Below are positions 11,933 through 23,934 of a stretch of DNA of 64,000 bases, in pieces. The position numbers and the translations under genes were made by a program. The DNA is taken from positions 47,197,869 to 47,261,868 of the forward strand of contig NC_046683.1 in the NCBI RefSeq assembly GCF_009870125.1, read 5' to 3'. The notes under the pieces are model-generated. The model saw only the letters and a program-made list of their open reading frames with translations. It made no database searches and had not been told where the DNA came from. Numbering within the stretch: position 1 is the stretch's first letter; the number at the start of each line of letters is the position of its first letter. Origin of the DNA: Drosophila pseudoobscura (Eukaryota > Arthropoda > Insecta > Diptera > Drosophilidae).

Positions 11933-13407
11933 CTAGATCACAAAGTCCGGGCGACTGTTCTCCCGGGTTATGAGGAAAGGACGCTGCTCGCTGGGACAGT
12001 GGAAGGTCTCAAACAGTTGTGTGGCAAAGCCGCTCTTCTCGCCCGGCAGCTCGAGCATGTTGTTCCAAATGGAGTTGGCGGCAGCGGCGTGGCCCCGTTG
12101 ACTGAGATGGAAGCAGTCCTCGGAGAAGAAACGCGTGTCCGTCATTCCAGAGCGGGTGCGCGGGAAGTCCCGAAACTGTGAGAACGGCTGCACGTTGATT
12201 GTGAAGGTCTGAAAGGGATAGGGAAAGGGATAGTGATAACACAACCATCCGTTGAAACTAAAGTCAAAGAGAAGCTTGAAGGCTTTTCCTTGCCCTTGCC
12301 TCACCTCCGTATTGAACTCCTCTCTGTTGGCAATCTCCGAGTCCTTGGCGATCCAACGTTTCATGATGCCTTCCAGGTAGTCCAAGCGCCTCTTGCCCTT
12401 CCCCATCAGGCAGGGGCACTCGAACCGCAGAGTGCTGTAGCAGGCGGGTGGGAGGCCCGACAGGCTGGTGAGAAAACGGAGATTCGGTGCCGGCACCACA
12501 TTCAGCATGAGACGGGGCACATTGTCCCGGAGATAGCGATAGGTCTTCAGCATGTTCTGCTCATGCCACTTCACCGTCATCTCCGGCTCCGGATAGTAGC
12601 AGATGTCGGTGCAGAAGTCGTTGTTCCCAATGAAGAGGGTGATCAGCTTCCAGTCCCTGGTCATGTTCACATTGGGATCCCGCTGCATGCGCTTCACCAG
12701 AACCGTGGCCATGTACGGCATGTCCCTGGACATGGCTGCCAGCTCTGCCACATCGAAGCGGGACGTCCGATCGGTGGAGATGCCATCCTTGATCGCATAC
12801 CCGTACAGGTTCGGATTGAACTCCTTGAGGATGTTGGGCAAGGTGAGGTACTTTCGCCAGTTGTACTGGCCCCCAATGGACCACACCACGCCCCGATTCT
12901 CCACGGTCACGTGCAGCAGATTGGTGGCAAAGATCCCGTTGCCAGCTGTCAGAGAGTCGCCCATTGCTCCGATTACATCGATATCACCAGGTCGCAAACG
13001 ATGCACGCTCGTCGGTCGATCCTCGCTGCGTCTGCCGGGCCCGTTCTCCGCATCACAGAACTGGAGCAAGGCCCGAGTCCGCGGATTCGATTTTTGGGTT
13101 TTCTAACGGAATCGAAATCGGAGTCGGAAAAGAGTGAAGAGCAATCCGTTAGTGCTGCAAAGCGAGTGCTGATCCACCACGAACTTTAATTCATCCCGGA
13201 TCCGTTGGCTGGACTTACCCCTGCATTTTGCACGCGCTGCACGTTTTGTAGATCGTCACCAGACCTCCCTGTGAAGGCCAGGCCAAGTAGACGCAACGGA
13301 CGGTAGACATTCCTCAGAGCCACATCCAATGACGTGCGCTGTGACGTCACACACGCAAGAGAGATCAGGAAGATCACAGCCAAAAATGGAGCCCCATGCG
13401 ATGACAT
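11933..13407 (-). CDS. Secreted GDSL phospholipase B-like lipase
   Basis: Three exons (13407-13219, 13060-12305, 12208-11933), all phase 0, give 406 residues. Residues 1-22 form a signal peptide (hydrophobic core FLAVIFLISLACV). The SGNH/GDSL motifs are present: GAMGDSLTAGNG with the Ser99 nucleophile, GNND in FIGNNDFCTDICYYPE, and the Asp346/His349 pair in SEDCFHLSQRGH. This is the arrangement of animal phospholipase B1 repeats; the fly protein is a single repeat of about the expected size. It should hydrolyse phospholipid or other ester substrates outside the cell or in the gut lumen. D. melanogaster CG7365 is the likely orthologue (from memory, consistent with its 76B neighbour Ir76b). The second intron is 96 nt, a multiple of three, and contains no stop, so retaining it would insert 32 residues. 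Confidence 0.88.
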
Positions 13408-14815
13408 CTTACCGAACAGCTACACAGAGAGAAGGGGGATGAAAAACAATGGGCTATACGAGATCAGTAAATGGTAAGTCACTAATGAGGTCTGTAGGGC
13501 TCGGGTTCGTTCGTGTATAGTCTCTGTTTTACTCTCGATTTCTTTGGTGACGTCGTCCTCGACTCTGAACCAGTTCCCCGGCTGAGCCGCGACATTACAC
13601 AGAAGTCAGGCGTCTTCAGTTTATTCACCTTTGTGATTTGTGTATTTTGTTTTGTCTTCTTTGGAATAAGTTTGCGGCTCAGCTGCTCAGCAGTTCAGCT
13701 GGACCGACAAATTTTAGCATTTTGGACTTAAATAATATTCACAAAATTATGCTAATTGATTGACTTTCGTAAAAAATCTCTGAAAACTACCCATCAATAA
13801 TGATATGAGTAATCCATTTGGGCATTTGGATATTTGGGCAGCCGAATAGTTGAATAGGTGCGAATGGTGTCTTAACGAAAACCGCTTGGCGATGACAATT
13901 ATTTTCTTAAGATGGATTCATTTCGTGTATTTGTGCCGTCTTCTTCTGTCTACTCGAATTATCTGGGTTCCATTCATCTTGACTTATATGCATACGTATC
14001 TTTCATCTCTCACGCGCAGAACTATTAAGTGTCATTTATTTAAATTTCATTCCATGCAAAGGTTTACCAACAAATTATCAAAATTATGTTGGACTGCAGG
14101 CGGAAGTGTCGAGGAATAGGGAAACCGAGTTTAACCGAACCGAAACAGAACCACATACGACAGACGCTAGAGAGCGTGCCAAATCCAGTTGTGATAAAGA
14201 TTGATTTAAATTTTGATTTCATTTAACTAAGCGAAACTGCTTCCTTTCAGCACAAAGCGAGCAGAAAACGAAACAAAAGACTTAGGAAACAAACGCAGAC
14301 AAATAGAACAACATGAGAAGAGATATATTTACCTACATACGTATCTGTATATATGTACATAAATATATTAATATCCGAAAACCACAACCTATAGCTATCA
14401 CCACGGGCTTTACCTTTTAAGTGCAATCGTTGTCGCGATCACTTTTCACTTTTTTGAAGATCCCAATACCGATATCGGGCTAACGAGTACTTCGAGTGCT
14501 TTGGGTAAATCTTGCAACTGTCACACGAACACGAGTTGCACAATTACACAAGAGAGCGCCCAAAAAGAAATTGATCAATATTCCAGGCCAGAGGCGGAGT
14601 GAGCGTCCGGCTCCGTCAATTGCTTAGAATCAACTGCTTGGTAGAATTTCCGATTATGTTGATTTTATATGGATAGAGCCCACAAGTCCCCAACGGACGG
14701 CCGTCTGCCGACGGTAGACGGCGGACTACGCATAGAATAAAATGAAATACAACTAAAAACAAAACAGCAACAACAATCGAATCGCATACGAAACACGCGA
14801 AAAAGAACAAAAGCA

Positions 14816-14905
14816 AAGTAAAACAAGTAAGAACGCCGTACTCGAGTATTCCGACTATCAAATACCCCCGCTACTCTACGCCTAATAGAGTCGCGCTCTA
14901 CGACT
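14816..14905. mobile_element. DINE-1/INE-1-like Helitron end fragment
   Basis: The stretch AAACAAGTAAGAACGCCGTA, then CTCGAGTATTCCGACTATCA and AATACCC, resembles the conserved left block of Drosophila DINE-1 elements as I remember it. The copy is short and diverged. Confidence 0.5.
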
Positions 14906-15137
14906 AAAACAATTTACAATTCGCGGAGAAGGAGTGTATTCTGATTGTGAAAATGATCCAATTTGGATTCTTGAATCTCATTCGTAATCATTTCGGTCCC
15001 CGTACCTTCTAACATCTTTTCGGCTGGTGTGTTGCATAGACGCGCACGAACAGAATATACCCTGGTCCCGTACGAGCCCCAGGTATCCCCGGACAGCAAC
15101 AACAAGTATTGGCGCTGTCTGAGCTTCAACACACTCG

Positions 15138-15262
15138 CACAGACAGACAGACAGACTGATAGACAGACGAGAACACAGGCAGACGAAAGGACAGAGGACA
15201 GACAGACAGACCGCCCCAGCCCAGCACAGCCCAGCACAGCCCAGCCTAGCCCAGCCCAGCCG
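15138..15262. repeat. ACAG microsatellite and CCCAGCACAG minisatellite
   Basis: ACAG repeats occupy 15138-15157 and 15197-15210. They are followed by tandem CCCAGCACAG/CCCAGC units at about 15214-15260. An open frame crosses this repeat but is low-complexity. Confidence 0.8.
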
Positions 15263-16376
15263 GTTACGGCTGAGACCGACTGAGAAGCGTTAAATTTGTG
15301 ATATTCACTTTCGTTCAGGCTGATAAAAATAGTGTCCAGACCAGACAGAGATAGACTCGGGCAATACACTTGTCATGCGTGATGGCCTCTGACCGGTCCC
15401 CGCCAAGGGGTTCCGATTCTAAACTCCAAACGACAAGTCATCGTGTGTCTGGTGTATTCTTCTTCGAGTTACGGGATAAAATCGGGCATTTAAGACTTGG
15501 AGCTTGGTAGCGAAACTGTTATAAATAGAAACGGGCAAGCGGGCAGACTTTGGTCCAGGTCTCAGAAGCAATTTATAGACGCTAATTTGCTCATGTGGTG
15601 GGGAATGGGGATGAGAATGGAGATGGGGATGGGGATTTGTATACATATAAGCCGTAGGGCTATAAAACAGAAAAGAATAAATTTGCACTTGCATTAGCGG
15701 CAAGACAGGGCAAAGGAAGAAGTAATGGGGAATGAAACTAGATAGGATCTCTATGTGGGGCTATAAAAAAGTATATTTATATCGTAATAAAATTGCATTT
15801 GCGTTGGGGAGGCCCAATGATGGGGAAACTACGGGTTACTTTGTACTTAATATCCACCGATAAATCCAGAGCTCCCCGATCTCCACCCCGCATCAAACAA
15901 GCGGATATAACACTTCCTATACAAGACATCTATACAATCTCCCCCCCGGACCATCCATGCCTAGTGCAATTGATTAACCTTGTGTCAATCCAATAATAAC
16001 GGCATGGAAACAACGAACAAGAAGAAGAAGCACCAGCTACAAGCAACAACTTGTTATAAGTCGACAGGCCCAAGCAACAAGAAGGAACCGTAAAAACCAG
16101 AGAGAAAGGCCAGAGCCTCAAGCGCCGTATCTTTAAATACCCTTCCAATCAAAGACCTAATCTTCAGTGGTCCCAACTGGCGAGGTTTGATAACTTTTGG
16201 TTGCGACCTACTGATTATGTTGCAATCTAATGATACGAAGATCCCATCTTGTCCGTTTCCTCGTACTTCAGCAATAAAAAAGAACTGTGTAAATTTTAAG
16301 CAATGTAACGTTATAAACTCGTACTTCAGACACTCTGACACTCTTTCTATTATTTGCAAACATGAGGGTAAGGTAA

Positions 16377-16398
16377 GGGTACCCTCTGCAAGGGTATA
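16377..16398. mobile_element. Short DINE-1-like hairpin end
   Basis: GGGTACCCTCTGCAAGGGTA resembles the TACCC-TTGCAGAGGGTA hairpin seen at Drosophila DINE-1/Helitron ends. Only this terminal motif is recognisable. Confidence 0.35.
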
Positions 16399-16750
16399 AA
16401 ACAGCAACAGCAGCAAAGATTTTGGTGGTCTGTGACGCAGGAAGACAGCTCGTTGAAGCATTGTCTCTTCAAAATTTAATGAGATGAAATCGAACCTCTT
16501 CGAGTACCCGCCGACTTTAGTCTCATAGCGCATCTTCTTGAACATGATAGCTTTCAGTTGCGGCATTTCGTTAGTAAGGTTTTACTCGACTTGGAGCGAT
16601 TTCTCAAAGCTGGATACAATGTTAGGAGTATTCCCAATGAGCTGGAAGGAACCCCTGATGGTAAAACTTATCTTGGAAAGAAACCATTTTACAGTCGAAC
16701 TTTTCTATTACAAATTACCGTACACCACATAAGTTTTCTATATAACGTAT

Positions 16751-16951
16751 TTATTTGTAGAACACTGCAATTCTATATTCTGCAAAAACGAATTTTATAC
16801 TACGAATTTTCCGTATATCGAATTCCCCTTGAGATTCGCTATATGGATGTTCGACCGTAGTTAACCTATAGCTTCCTCCAGTGCCTATATAATCGCCTTC
16901 CAAAAACACATCTATTGATTCGAATTCTATTATATTTGCGCCCAACTCCAA
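16751..16951 (-). other. Isolated 66-codon ORF, unrecognised
   Basis: It runs from an ATG at 16951 (MELGANIIEFESIDVFLEGD) to a TAA at 16751. The composition looks protein-like (alternating hydrophobic/charged residues, no low complexity), but I do not recognise it. The plus strand of the same stretch is also open for 100 codons (16558-16860), so either could be a gene relic or chance. It lies among repeats with no neighbouring exons visible. Confidence 0.2.
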
Positions 16952-17375
16952 ATCCTACATCGATTGCACCGACATATCGATGTTACACTTTTAATAGTCT
17001 AGTTATGGTCGTATTCACACTACAGAAATGGAGCGTAAAAAAAGTACGATCCAATAGCTTATATAGATAGCTGTCATATCGATTAGAATACGCCCTAAAT
17101 CACGAAGAAAATAAAGAAATAAACAAATCCAAAATAATAAAATATCATGAATTTAGCCTGGGTGAATACTTGTTACGAAGAATTGTTCCAATTTGACGTG
17201 ACTGTTTTTGGTGCGAATCGCGAAGGTTCAAAACCAATATCGACGGCGTTATAGTAATGTCCGTATGACATACATGCTTCACCTTGTATTTCCAGTTGCA
17301 GCAGAGATTATCGATTTTTATAGTTTTTTTCTGTCGGGCCATATATGTACAAAGACAAAAGATGTTGAGTTGAAG

Positions 17376-17470
17376 GTATATTTACGTTATATCGGTATAT
17401 AGTGGTATATTTAATCAATTTGATCTATCTATTAAATTTCATTTTTAGAGGTATATTAAAAAACATAGGG
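17376..17470. repeat. Dispersed AT-rich repeat, copy 1 (block R2)
   Basis: A ~95 bp block containing TATATAGTGGTATATTTAAT and CATTTTTAGAGGTATATTAA aligns by eye with 23226-23312. Each copy lies about 600 bp left of a copy of the R1 sequence, so the pair appears to be one composite dispersed element. Confidence 0.55.
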
Positions 17471-17939
17471 TATTCCCTTTTAAACTTAGGCGAGTCCCCA
17501 AGCTTGAGTCCCATTCCATGCAAAAATGTTGCGGCAACATTAATTTGTATGGGCCAGACTCATGTGCCGAGAAAACGAGCAGCATGTATCGCGACGTGGA
17601 CAACATTCTACATACCCTAGGGAAAAGGATATTATGGAATTGCGAAAATGTTTGTCATCCGAGGCTCTAATTAAGGCAAAAACTAGTCAGTCTCTGTTGT
17701 AAAGGTATTTCAACGATAATTTGCAGTTAGTGGCTTCTTACAGAGAATCGAGTATCGGGATCAGGATACACAGGAAAACAAACAGTTTGGAAAAAACTAT
17801 TTTAATATTATATTTACGACATAGGGTATACTTATGCTCATACACCGGCTGATAAGCAACAAGTCTTCAATTAGCAGCAACATTGACGTGACAACATTTA
17901 GTCAAAATACAATAATTGGGAGTAATTAAAATAAGCTAA

Positions 17940-18440
17940 TCTTGTAGAATCTCATCAATGGAATACAACTATGTGGGCAGGGCTGAAAGTCTTAGTTACT
18001 CAGCATTATTCAACGGAATATCAAAATTGAGCAATAGGGACGATTTTTCTCGTACATTAAGTTTTTTTTTACCTTCTTTGACTTTTTAACCTTTTTAGAC
18101 TAAATCCAACAAAAGCAAGAGTTTAAAATAAACCAGTCATGGGGAAAATAGATTCATTAATTGTATAAAACTATGTGGGCATAGCTGGGCGTTCTTTCTA
18201 GCTAGTAATATTTGACGGAATATAAAATTTGAGCAATATGAACGACTATCCTCTTTGTTGCTTTTGTTTGCCCATTTTTGCCTAAACCTTTTTTTATAAC
18301 CTTTTTTAAGCAAAATCCAATTAAGAATAAACCAATTAAGTAGAAAATTGATTCATCAATCGTATAAAACTAAGTGGGCATGGATAAATGTTCTATCTAG
18401 CTAATTATATTCGACGGAACATCAAAATTGAGCAATGTGG
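17940..18440. repeat. ~200 bp tandem array, about 2.5 units (block R1)
   Basis: The anchor TATGTGGGCA (or AAGTGGGCA) recurs at about 17970, 18171 and 18371, a period of 200-201 bp. Each is followed by an AGCTA/TTCTA stretch, then (T/C)GACGGAA, ATCAAAA and TTGAGCAAT, and is preceded by a T-rich ACCTTTTT segment and an AAATCCAA segment. A single diverged copy is at about 23795-23912. Units differ at many positions, so the array is old. Confidence 0.75.
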
Positions 18441-18972
18441 TATCCAATCCTTGACGGAGAGCAATTAACCTATTATAAGCCAAGGGGGTATATCAATTTT
18501 CCACCGAAAATAATGAATATTTAATAATGTTAGTGCAGTTCAGGTGAAAGATATAGCGGTTTTGTTTAAGTCTAGAGGAAAGATAGCATGAATCTACAAG
18601 AAGAATTTACAATCGTTAATTTTTTTTCGCCATTTACCTCAAGTAGTTGAACTATTTAAATGGAAGGGGCTTAAGTGGGCTAAGTTCGCTTTTTCATCAG
18701 ACCGTATACTTTATTTGCTTGCTTTAAAAAAAAAACAGAAATAAACAGAGACGTAGATATACAGCTGTTCATCGGCCAACTGGGAAAATAAAATATTAAG
18801 CACAGAATTTAAGGACAGAAACATAAGCAGTAGCTTACGAGAAAATTGCTTCAGCATCCAAGTAAAGTTGCTGAGAGAACACCAAATCCATTCGTGTGAA
18901 AATAAACGCCGTAGGTCGGAAAAGCCGGCAATCATTTTCGGTTAAAACAAAAGCGAGTTTTACGGCCAAAAT

Positions 18973-20648
18973 ATGTCACCTATGCGGTACATGGGCTGGA
19001 TGACGGGCTGCTCGGTGTTAACGGTGTTTGTGTCGATTATCTGGCAGACATTCCTCACGCTGCAGACCCTAAGTAGAACCACAGTGTTGCTCACCGGTCT
19101 CCTGGCCATCGAAAGCTCGCTAAAGAGACCCGCCAACGAGACGCCTCCCAAGGTGGCCATTGGCTATGGAGCGTGCACTGATCTGCAAATCAACGCCACA
19201 GAGTTCCTAAACAGGTACTACAAAGACTACAAGATCCCCACAGTGACCACATCTGCCAGGGACGTCGTCAAAAACGAAGACGAGCTGCTGCAATCGTTTG
19301 CATATTATTTTCAGAACGGTGCTGCCGCGGAGTAAGTGGTATATTCATCCAATAGAGAGAATTTTTCCTAAACCGACTTCCCTGCAGGCGGGTGATGGCG
19401 AACGGCACGTTGTTCAAGCAATTGATTGAGTTTGCTAAGGTGATGGACAAGGAGCGTATCCATTGGTACATGGGCGGCAATGCTCCCCTGATGGCTATGC
19501 GATTTTTCATGGAGGGAGCCGAAGTCTTGCTGGGCGCACACATGTCCAAAAAGTATATTGTACCCCTCCAAAATAGCTCCTCAAGTAGCTAACATTCTTT
19601 CTCTGTTAGAATGCGTCCCCTGCTGCCCAAGGAGATTCGGCTTGCAGGCGTGGAGATCCCCGACGATGACATACATATAATACTGGAGTACATGGCGGGC
19701 GATGTCTGGGGTCCTTATGTGGCACCACGTGCCAATCGCTATATACTGCACAACGACAAGAACAATCCACATATCAGAGCAGTGGAGGAGATGACAAATG
19801 CCTTAAAACTTTACCACCCCCAATTGCTGGTGGTAAGTGGCCTCCAGATGATGGATATGTTTAGCTTTAATCCAGGAGAGCGAGAGAAGCGCCTGCAACA
19901 AGTAAAAATGCAGCTGATCAGCCAGCCCAGCGATACACGGAATCATTTTGAGATGGCCTCCTATGTCGAGCTGAAACTGCTGCAAGAGCTGCGTCAGTTT
20001 GTGCTTCCCTATGTGGACTCACTGGGCATGAACGAACAAGAGCTGTCCAATTTGCAGCAGGTCCTGACCCATGGCCGCACCACCCTGGCAACCGACTGCA
20101 ATCCACGCATTGCCCACACACTGGATCAAATGCGACAGGTTTTCATCCACTTGCTGGAGGATTACAGCGTTGAGAGTCGTAGCGATCCTAAGCGACGCCG
20201 GGTCTCGCGGCTTCATGTACACACACTGGCCTATCAGGCAATCTTCACCATCGTCGACTCCCAGTGGAAGAACACGCAGGCTGCGGCCGCCAAGGCGGCC
20301 CTGACCGCTCATCGCTACGTCTGCAAGTCGCAGTTTGTGAGTCGTTCCCATTAAGTTCGATTCTGCCTGAAATTAAAGCGTTATATTTCTCTTCAGATCA
20401 ATCCGGAGTCCGTGCTCCAGGTGCTGGACGACAGTTTTGCCACATCCATGCAGGAGAATGCGCCACGCATGCGAATAAGTGCGGCCAGTCCGGTGCCCTG
20501 CTGGAAGGAGCACGTACAATATGGTCGCGATCTGGAGCGCATCAAGGTGGAGATCTGTGTGGCCCCCGTCCTAGTCTGTCGCGAGGCCAGGAAAACGGCC
20601 GGCGCAGGGGATAACATATCTGCCTCTGGCCTGGCAGCGCAGCTGTAA
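18973..20648 (+). CDS. Adpgk: ADP-dependent glucokinase (ADPGK)
   Basis: Four exons (18973-19331, 19388-19552, 19610-20336, 20397-20648) join in phase to 500 residues, the usual length for animal ADPGK (~497). The N-terminus has a hydrophobic signal/anchor segment (TGCSVLTVFVSIIWQ), as in mammalian ADPGK, which is associated with the ER. Substrate motifs are KVAIGYGACTDLQINA, YMGGNAPLMA and LVVSGLQMMD. The C-terminal GAGDNISASGL carries the ribokinase-fold GxGD motif with the catalytic Asp at residue 489. The enzyme phosphorylates glucose using ADP instead of ATP. Introns are 56, 57 and 60 nt. The D. melanogaster gene is probably CG6650 (from memory). All key motifs are intact. Confidence 0.92.
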
Positions 20649-22214
20649 TGTATAACCTTAAACGTATTACCACGATGACAGTGAAAACGATGGGACCGGC
20701 AAGACTGCTTAGTATTTACCTAGAAACCTGCAATCCAAGACTCGAATAGAAAAACATGGACTCAAACCCAAACACACGATGCATTCCCCCGTTGGATGGA
20801 CTTAGATATAGTACTCAGCATATTTAGCACCTTAGTGACCTTAGAAACGCGTTACCTTCACACAATTTTGACGAAATGCCCAAGAGAGCGGCACGATAAC
20901 ATCGACAACCAATTTTGATAACATATCTAGGATGAGTTTTGCAAAGGAAGGGAGGACTAAAAGAGAGATCTCTTTAGACTAGACTAGATTCGTAAAGTAC
21001 TACTAATCCTTCTCCAACTCATTACCCTCCCCCCGTAAATTGTGTTTCAAATTATTCCTCCTGCATAATGCTAATAATCGGAAGAAAAAAAACCAACCTA
21101 GTCCTAAATTTGTTAGTCAGTGATTCGACACTTTTTGATATTGTGAACCATTCATTCCTACTTACAATTTGTTTTGCGCACTTGGTTTCAAGCTCAAAAA
21201 TATGCACTGCATGAGCAGTCCGCTTCCAGACCATAAGACACTTGTGTGATCCCCTCTTTAGAGACTTTATTTCTTAATGCCTTTTTTATAAGCGGACTTC
21301 CTCGACAAATTATTCAATATTTGACCAATCCTGTTAAATATGTTTAAAACATCGGCTCGAAACTCGGTCGCTTGCCTTTCCAGCACAAGTGTCTTACAAT
21401 TGCGAAACGTACTGTTCAAACACTATACACATACTTATTATATGATTCTGACGAATGTGTAATAAAAATTTCTGTTGAAAGCTTCAAATTAAAATTGTAA
21501 TTCTTCAGGCTATCTAAAATGTAGCACTCATTTTTGCCAGCAACGAAGTGGGGATATTCTGCGTACCATTTATAATAATCGAAATCAACGAGTAAAATGT
21601 ATAGCACATGAAGAGTAATATTTGTTTATATATGGAGTTTCTCCAAGCCAAACCAAAACTCTCCAGCTATGGAACCAAAGCCATCACTATACGAGCCCTC
21701 AGTAAAATTCATACTTCCATCGGAACGTCCATCAGATGGAATATCCTGAAATGGGGCGGCAAAGGGAGCGAGGCCAGTCAATTCAATTAATTTAGAAGAA
21801 TCTATGTACAGATTCGACACCTATTTTTAAGCCGTAGGGGTCAAGACCATTTTTGCAACTCATTAATTCGATTTTGCCTTAATATATAGTGCGCAGCACT
21901 GTTTCTCGTATTCATTTCATTGTTTATTTGCATTGAATCTTGCAACGTCGCTATCAGATGAATTCTAAATTTTAAAAGTATGCATAAGCCTCATCTCCTT
22001 TCTACTAAGAACACTGGAAAAGCTGTTGGATTTACATATCAGGAATGAGGTAGAGGGACTGATGTCAACTAACTAAAATTCTTATACAAAAGGGAAATCA
22101 ACGGCACTACACTCGTTAGTAGCTACCATCGAGAACGCCCTTCACAATAAAAAGTATGCACTGGGAGTATTTGTTGGCATCTCCGGAGCATTTATGTAAT
22201 AACGTGGCTACGAA

Positions 22215-22320
22215 CGCTATAACAAACTGCCTAGAAGCGACAGCAATCAACCTTTGGATAAAGAACCTCCCAAGTCGTATACGGATGCAATCGGAGTGGG
22301 GCACCGCTTCCATGGTGAAA
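22215..22320. repeat. Fragment shared, in inverted orientation, with 32.59-32.70 kb
   Basis: On the minus strand this segment reads GATTGCATCCGTATACG, then TTTATCCAAAGGTTGATTGC; the plus strand at 32.63-32.69 kb reads GATTGAATCCGTCTACA, then TTTATCCAGAGTTTGATTGC. In one frame both encode SD-x-IR, then FIQ-x-LIA. The TGC (Cys) here is TGA (stop) in the other copy. This looks like a shared coding or element fragment. Confidence 0.5.
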
Positions 22321-23225
22321 AGGTGTTTATTTAATGGCTACAAAATACTAATCACAAAAAAATAAAGCAAATACAAACATATATATGTACATATGTTTAC
22401 TCATTACCACCAATTTCAGGTCTCTCCATTCTGTATTGTCTATGTTGTATTGTTCTATTTTATTAGTCTTCAACGTTTTAAAATTTGAGTTAAGATTTGA
22501 AATATGTCTAGGCGCGAACTATTTTTGTATTGCCATTCATTGCTCTTTAGGGTTGCATTTGGCTAATTATCGATTAGAAAAGTGCGGGTTACGAGCATCC
22601 GAAATGGATGGTGGACTAATTGGGAAATTGTCGGAACGGTAAAACCTTACGGGCCATCCTCGAAATGGATGGTAAATGATGGATGGTCGTTAGTCCGACA
22701 AGCCTAAAAACCAGTTGTTTGGTGAATCTGATGTCTAGTCGATAGTCGATGGGTTCTAGCAGCCCTGTAGTACCTAGCAGCGCATTCTGTGCACTATGAA
22801 GAAGTGCTATGTTAACATTTGAATACAAAGAATTTCCCAAAGAGATACATATTTTCGACCGATCCTTCCTTATATTCTATATATATTCTACACTTCGAGT
22901 CCTTTCATCCATTTAATAAATATCATAATAAACACACATTTCTTCCCGTTCATCATCCCCTTCTAGCGGAAGGGTTCCGGTTCTTTTTTTAAATTTGAAT
23001 TTTTAACAGATTATATTTATAACAGTGAATCTACATTTGGTCTTAAAATTAGCACTGGTATATTTATGTTCTTTTTTTGGTATATTGCTGATAACTAAAG
23101 GTGTATTCTAAAAGTCCGCTGTGGTCACACTTATTCATCAATTGAAAGCAGAAAAACGTTTTTTCGAGTGTACCGCTTACGGTATTTTTAATACTTTTCG
23201 GCATTTTTTTAGGTTAAAATTCTGC

Positions 23226-23912
23226 CGACGATATATCGCTATATAATGGTATATTTTAACAATATAATCAATCTATTATATTACATTTTTAAAGATGTAT
23301 TTAAGAACAAAAGACAAAAACATCCAAACGCAGATTTTTTAAATTTTCGCTATCTCAAATCGTGCTTCCGTGCATCATTTATTTTAATGGATTGCATTTA
23401 AATCCTTGTCGCTCATTCACTTTTAAACAATTTCTATTTGGCGCGTACCAAATCGGGTACTCAATCGGTAGCAACAATGAGTGTCCATACTTTTAAATGA
23501 TGTACTTTAATTATTTACTTGGATCGACATATGGTAATGATTGGAACTGCATTTCCCAACCATTGCAAAAGTGAACCCACCAGGATATGTACGTGATGTC
23601 GTTTTCGAGAGGTTCTGCGAAAAGGATCTGGATGGTATTCCATTCAGGCTGAGCTCTTGTGGGAGTATATTTGGCGTATATAAATATGTATTTGATGTGC
23701 ACCACATATATAGTAGAAAGGCGTTATATGGGCAAAGTTCGACTTGTATATTTTGAGGCAGTCGCAGTAGCAGAAAAACAAGCAAAGTATTTAAAACAAG
23801 CCAGTCAAGTAGGAAATATATTCACCAATCGCATAAAATTATGTGGGCATGGCTAAATGTTCTATATAGCTAGTAATATTCGACGGAAAATCAAAAACGA
23901 GGAATATGTAAA
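23226..23912. repeat. Second copy of the composite repeat (R2 at 23226-23312, R1 at 23795-23912)
   Basis: R2 includes ATATCGCTATATAATGGTAT. R1 includes TTATGTGGGCATGGCTAAAT and ATTCGACGGAAAATCAAAAA. They match 17376-17470 and the 18.3 kb unit in the same order and orientation at nearly the same spacing (about 600 bp). Only one R1 unit is present here. Confidence 0.55.
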
Positions 23913-23934
23913 ATAGAACTTGACTTCGTCAGTA

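Larger units (their letters stand above)
13408..18972. other. Gene-poor, repeat-rich interval (probable synteny junction)
   Basis: No multi-exon gene is visible over 5.5 kb. It holds two DINE-1-like fragments, simple repeats at 15.1-15.3 kb, a G/A-rich GGGGAT run at 15600-15640, an isolated 66-codon ORF at 16751-16951, a dispersed AT-rich repeat at 17376-17470 and a ~200 bp tandem array at 17.94-18.44 kb; the main ones are listed separately. Bases 18500-18972 include the ADPGK leader. Confidence 0.6.

Noticed and set aside
12233-13189. 318-codon plus-strand ORF
   Set aside because: Antisense shadow of the GDSL lipase, whose catalytic motifs are intact on the minus strand.
15029-15283. 84-codon ORF across the ACAG/CCCAG repeats
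   Set aside because: Its length comes from a simple repeat that happens to lack stops; the product is a DRQT/SPAQP repeat.
23507-23785. Overlapping open frames on both strands at 23.5-23.8 kb
   Set aside because: Neither strand gives a recognisable domain or phase-matched neighbouring exon, and the interval lies inside the composite repeat; left as repeat DNA.
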